Positions 62,901 to 64,000 of a DNA stretch of 64,000 nt are shown here, piece after piece. The notes under the pieces are model-generated. The model had not been told where the DNA came from. It worked only from the letters and a program-made list of their open reading frames with translations, and ran no database searches. The stretch comes from Chloroflexi bacterium HGW-Chloroflexi-10 (GTDB lineage Bacteria > Chloroflexota > Anaerolineae > Anaerolineales > Anaerolineaceae): assembly GCA_002840755.1 (NCBI GenBank), contig PHBZ01000014.1:1-64000 (forward strand), read 5' to 3'. Positions within the stretch are counted from its first letter, which is position 1. Each line of letters begins with the position of its first letter. The position numbers were made by a program, and so were the translations under genes.

Positions 62901-64000
62901 GACTACAACAACAAACTGGTAGGGCTCACTCAAGGAACGGATACATACAGTTATGCCTACACTGGTTTGGGTGACCGCATCCAGCAGATTGTGAATGGGG
63001 TCACAACGGATTATGTGCTGGATATTAACACCGGGTTGACGCAGGTTGTGCAGGATGGGACGAACAGCTATGTGTATGGGGTGAACCGGGTGGCGCAAAG
63101 CACGAGCACTCAGACGGAATACTTCCTCGGGGATGCATTGGGGAGTGTGCGCGATCTGACGGATGCCGCTGGTGTGGTGACGCTATCGCAGAGTTATACG
63201 CCTTACGGCGAGGTGCTGGCGACTAGCGGAACGGGTGAGACAGATTATGCCTATACCGGGGAGATGTATGACTCCGGGACGGGATTGGTGTTTTTACGGG
63301 CGAGGTATTACAGCGCCGGGGATGGACGGTTTTTGAATCGGGATACGTGGGAAGGAAATTATAAATCTCCTGTAACCACAAATCGTTGGGTATACAGTAT
63401 TAATAATCCGATTATTTACTCAGATCCTAGTGGAAATATTTATGACCGTGCTAAAGCCGTTCGAGTAGCTGAACAATATGATTTGATGGCTGAATTTCCA
63501 CCAAAAGGGTATGATTACACTTTTGTAGGAACAGATTGTACATCATTTGCTAGTTTTGTTTTGTGGGAAGGCGGTGTTCGCGATTCTCGAACAGGGCCTT
63601 TGTTTATAAATGGAAAATTTCTATATGATTATCATAGTAGTGAAGGGTCATATTGGAATGGAAATTGGGCACAAATAGATTCCCCGTGGTTTAGCCAACC
63701 TAATCTTAATTTTTCAAGTTGGATAAAAACTCCAGATTTCTTTACTTTTCTTACAAAAACTAATAAGTATAAGTCATTTGAAATATTGAATGATCAAAAT
63801 TTGGAAGAACAAATACAGATTAAAGCAAAAATTAAAGAAATTGTTGTTGGTGATTTAGTTTTTTATGGCGAAGCCCCGAATTTTAATCACGTTGCCGTGA
63901 TTGTTGATCTGTTCTCTCCAATGACATCTTTTTCCACATATCCTATACCTGATACTGGATTTAATGGGGTTTTACCAGTAGATTGGACAGACTATCTCAG
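56916..64000 (+). CDS. giant secreted RHS/YD-repeat protein with C-terminal amidase module (partial)
   Basis: ATG at 56916, after GGAGG, opens a frame uninterrupted to the window edge (more than 2,360 codons). Order: signal peptide (about 1-35); a unique N-terminal region with Cys pairs (to about 285); a DUF6531-like segment (GGPINTLTGVMDYNTEDLAI, about 305); very many YD repeats (to about 1,700); a Thr/Pro-rich stalk of about 100 residues (62030-62320); further YD repeats closing with LRARYYSAGDGRFLNRDTW and INNPIIYSDPSG; then a tip module. The tip has VGTDCTSFASFVLWEGGV and NHVAVIVD, the Cys and His pattern of papain-like amidases (Amidase_6 or NlpC-like). RHS shells enclose such toxic tips; the target could be peptidoglycan. 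The stop lies beyond the window. Confidence 0.85.
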   Translation, partial: MRTALKTSLYRVFCVLTIAVLFTGNLFSSLSTVNAEADQIESKYFGTKNIKLSGKNNYKEYIDKSYQKPRSLVNSDLLTDEGSPSISEQSPHYYVRRWPSTKVVGEYEFGWVVGDENGIQGRNNEVKRYFPMDNICDTPDGCPKGAFVAVKGEHLDGGSYCRLGFRLFYQVAGLYPTEIELLFLDGPDQYYTKWGSVCFFSQYGSDCENYWPYLFEDIGQLPPIKYANFNWKRPLDPTLPMYEEFQIYTGNNGANCALRQFEVYFIYYGTHEPNPTVKSQSIRDSGCDECEDSDIRATQGYAGGPINTLTGVMDYNTEDLAIATAAGPISLTRWYSNAAVDVFTAPLGNGWVHSLDNHLTFPTYAEDKRILVKLNSSNEYGFRINADGSYTSLPGFFGTLTKDGDNYLLEKRDHSIYTFDASGKLISLTNALNQEITYSYNSASGLLERVTDTISSRYIELNYNPDGTLSIARDHANREVSYTYDSVSGDLTGFTDVLGNTWEYEYDATLAHYLAIVRDPQGHIVEQTIYDPTSKKAIQQINGEGKTIVELDYTDPQNTVIKDGLGNETVHSYDGSNMLVSETNPLNEVETKKYDFTYRPTNLTDKSENPTTLAWSPDGKQLTGITDALEQTTDLEYDSAGNVNLIRDAQGHETQFVYEGSLLTSTTDELDNTTTFTYTTAADTGQPVGLLKTSTDALGHATHYAYDALGQLTSVKNHLDQETAYQYDALGRMMVQTSADGRSDWSCYDALGRVTRSVTNASGDGLTPQSDPCDRENYVPSSDTAFDRISERMYDSAGNLIATVDVAEGCVITETTDANGDPLISASAECRVNRTYYDAANRPIASLRNLKGLAITSTDFGAATPQNETENLLTLMMYDDAGNQIAVIGVDGKVTRTYYDALGRPEYTVQNLTSQDFNVNTPPATHGKDTDVTSQNIYDKRGNLIAAVDLVAGCSISKTDDGSGGIEVTATEACRVNRTYYDALNRVIATVQNLSGQAISNEAIPTRDLNNTDNNLRSDNVYDAVGNLIATIDPAGRVTRSYYDDLYRVKSVVENLSYPDYTSETIPARSEGDADSNLRTDNEYDEAGNLIASIDPLGVISRTWYDELNQPTQSVTNLVDPANPTAGWDTLKILTSAPAYDANHPDWNVPSATPLYDAYGQTVGSMDPLGAISRTWYDALNRPVVSVSNLADPNNSAASWTDLRELSAPPAYDEENTDQNVPGSQSVYDDEGRQIASINPLGVITRTYYDELGRAWLSVQNLSGQTPQVDTPPTFDPLNPLVNIRTETIYNATGLAIASKDTYGRINRTYFDGLNRPVMQVQNLVGDIRDETPPTYEALYPQENIRSETIYDSYGQVIATIAPDGTIQRNYYDKLGRVTAAVANLQGDPELISNPPAYDPNDAAHIDQNVPTFMAYDISGNLVTQTDAKGIVTRFEYDEMNRLTAVIENYADGLAGDHKTNVRTEYSYDANGKRLTIRDGNATLNGTQNVTSFTYDALGRQVGEADALGNTWTQTYDILGRIASTTDANGAVIAYQYDAVGRLERIEYPGTQADVSFAYDITGRRTGMQDGFGIGTTWDYDALGRVESVTDGNNQRVGYAYDALGNRTGITYADNKQVSYAFDALYRLESVTDWQSQAILYQYDLNNRLVNASLHNGVDSVYQYDGVGRLKDLTHQTNEAIIAAYQYTYDANGNRKSVVEYQAQPPAPTATPTATATPTATPTPTSTPTNTPTETSSPTPTATVTATSTATATATATRTATPTATRTNTPTATRTRTATATKTRTPTATRTRTPTVTRTSTPLREYMPLILKLPIGSGGYPAPRQGILEETQTLSERNAYPAPGIEEENGYPAPGIEESNSETATQASEEPSLFDAIINFFSNMIDSINTSSSNSWGAGKVLAMPEVQGESEQTNIQIDYLYDPLNRLTEANYEDGSYYHYDYDATGNRLSETTMTGTTGYIYDAANRLTSVDGVAYTWDNNGNLLNDGVSTYTYDYNNKLVGLTQGTDTYSYAYTGLGDRIQQIVNGVTTDYVLDINTGLTQVVQDGTNSYVYGVNRVAQSTSTQTEYFLGDALGSVRDLTDAAGVVTLSQSYTPYGEVLATSGTGETDYAYTGEMYDSGTGLVFLRARYYSAGDGRFLNRDTWEGNYKSPVTTNRWVYSINNPIIYSDPSGNIYDRAKAVRVAEQYDLMAEFPPKGYDYTFVGTDCTSFASFVLWEGGVRDSRTGPLFINGKFLYDYHSSEGSYWNGNWAQIDSPWFSQPNLNFSSWIKTPDFFTFLTKTNKYKSFEILNDQNLEEQIQIKAKIKEIVVGDLVFYGEAPNFNHVAVIVDLFSPMTSFSTYPIPDTGFNGVLPVDWTDYL

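Noticed and set aside
59049..63098. Series of minus-strand frames with Val/Ile-rich products at the RHS gene
   Set aside because: All are antisense shadows of the YD-repeat frame, produced by its regular codon pattern.

Overview
The window looks like a chromosome segment of a Chloroflexota bacterium, most likely class Anaerolineae. This is an inference from gene content and style: giant secreted RHS proteins with Thr/Pro-rich linkers, a plant/Bacteroidota-like ketol-acid reductoisomerase, citramalate synthase, large serine recombinases and moderate GC. No rRNA, tRNA or CRISPR array was seen.

Layout. (1) 1-8.6 kb, mostly minus strand and AT-rich, is a graveyard and accessory zone. It holds the 3' part of an RHS gene cut off at about 1042 by the tail of a GH94 glycoside-phosphorylase gene, several small RHS or beta-propeller relics, and a set of membrane or lipoprotein genes of unknown function, two of them tandem paralogues. 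(2) 8.7-12.06 kb is a nested mobile element: an IS4-like insertion sequence with 14-bp terminal inverted repeats and an 8-bp target duplication, split by a large-serine-recombinase element. (3) 12.06-12.53 kb is a long intergenic repeat with its own promoter; an inverted copy lies at 56.28-56.69 kb. (4) 12.7-16.97 kb carries a SET-domain protein, an S9 peptidase with thioredoxin, a GNAT enzyme and a LysE-family exporter. (5) 17.0-23.6 kb is an RNA-modification island: a TGT enzyme, two tandem relatives of the aminoglycoside-resistance 16S rRNA (m7G1405) methyltransferases and an RsmF-like m5C methyltransferase, coupled by ATGA overlaps, followed by rsmE, a queuosine-precursor transporter and rsmI. 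(6) 24-42.8 kb is mainly housekeeping and signalling: a diguanylate cyclase overlapping an HD-GYP protein, transporters, a ceramidase-like protein, sixA, a DUF2089 pair, a GT-C type glycosyltransferase, a desaturase, an AspT-like transporter, a rhomboid protease, gmk and an FmdB protein.

(7) 42.88-56.14 kb is a branched-chain amino acid biosynthesis operon: ilvD-ilvB-ilvN-ilvC-leuA-(small gene)-leuC-leuD-cimA-leuB-ilvE. It is preceded by what reads as a complete transcription attenuator: promoter, a 32-residue leader peptide with 13 Leu/Ile/Val codons in a 15-codon stretch, competing hairpins and an intrinsic terminator. cimA supplies 2-oxobutyrate from pyruvate by the citramalate route, so the operon can make Ile, Val and Leu without threonine deaminase.

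(8) 56.14-56.9 kb is repeat-rich spacer. (9) 56.916 kb to the window end is one uninterrupted RHS/YD-repeat reading frame of more than 2,360 codons with a signal peptide and a C-terminal papain-like amidase module, cut by the window edge.

The most notable items are the attenuator, the RNA-methyltransferase operon, the promoter-bearing inverted repeat and the nested mobile element.
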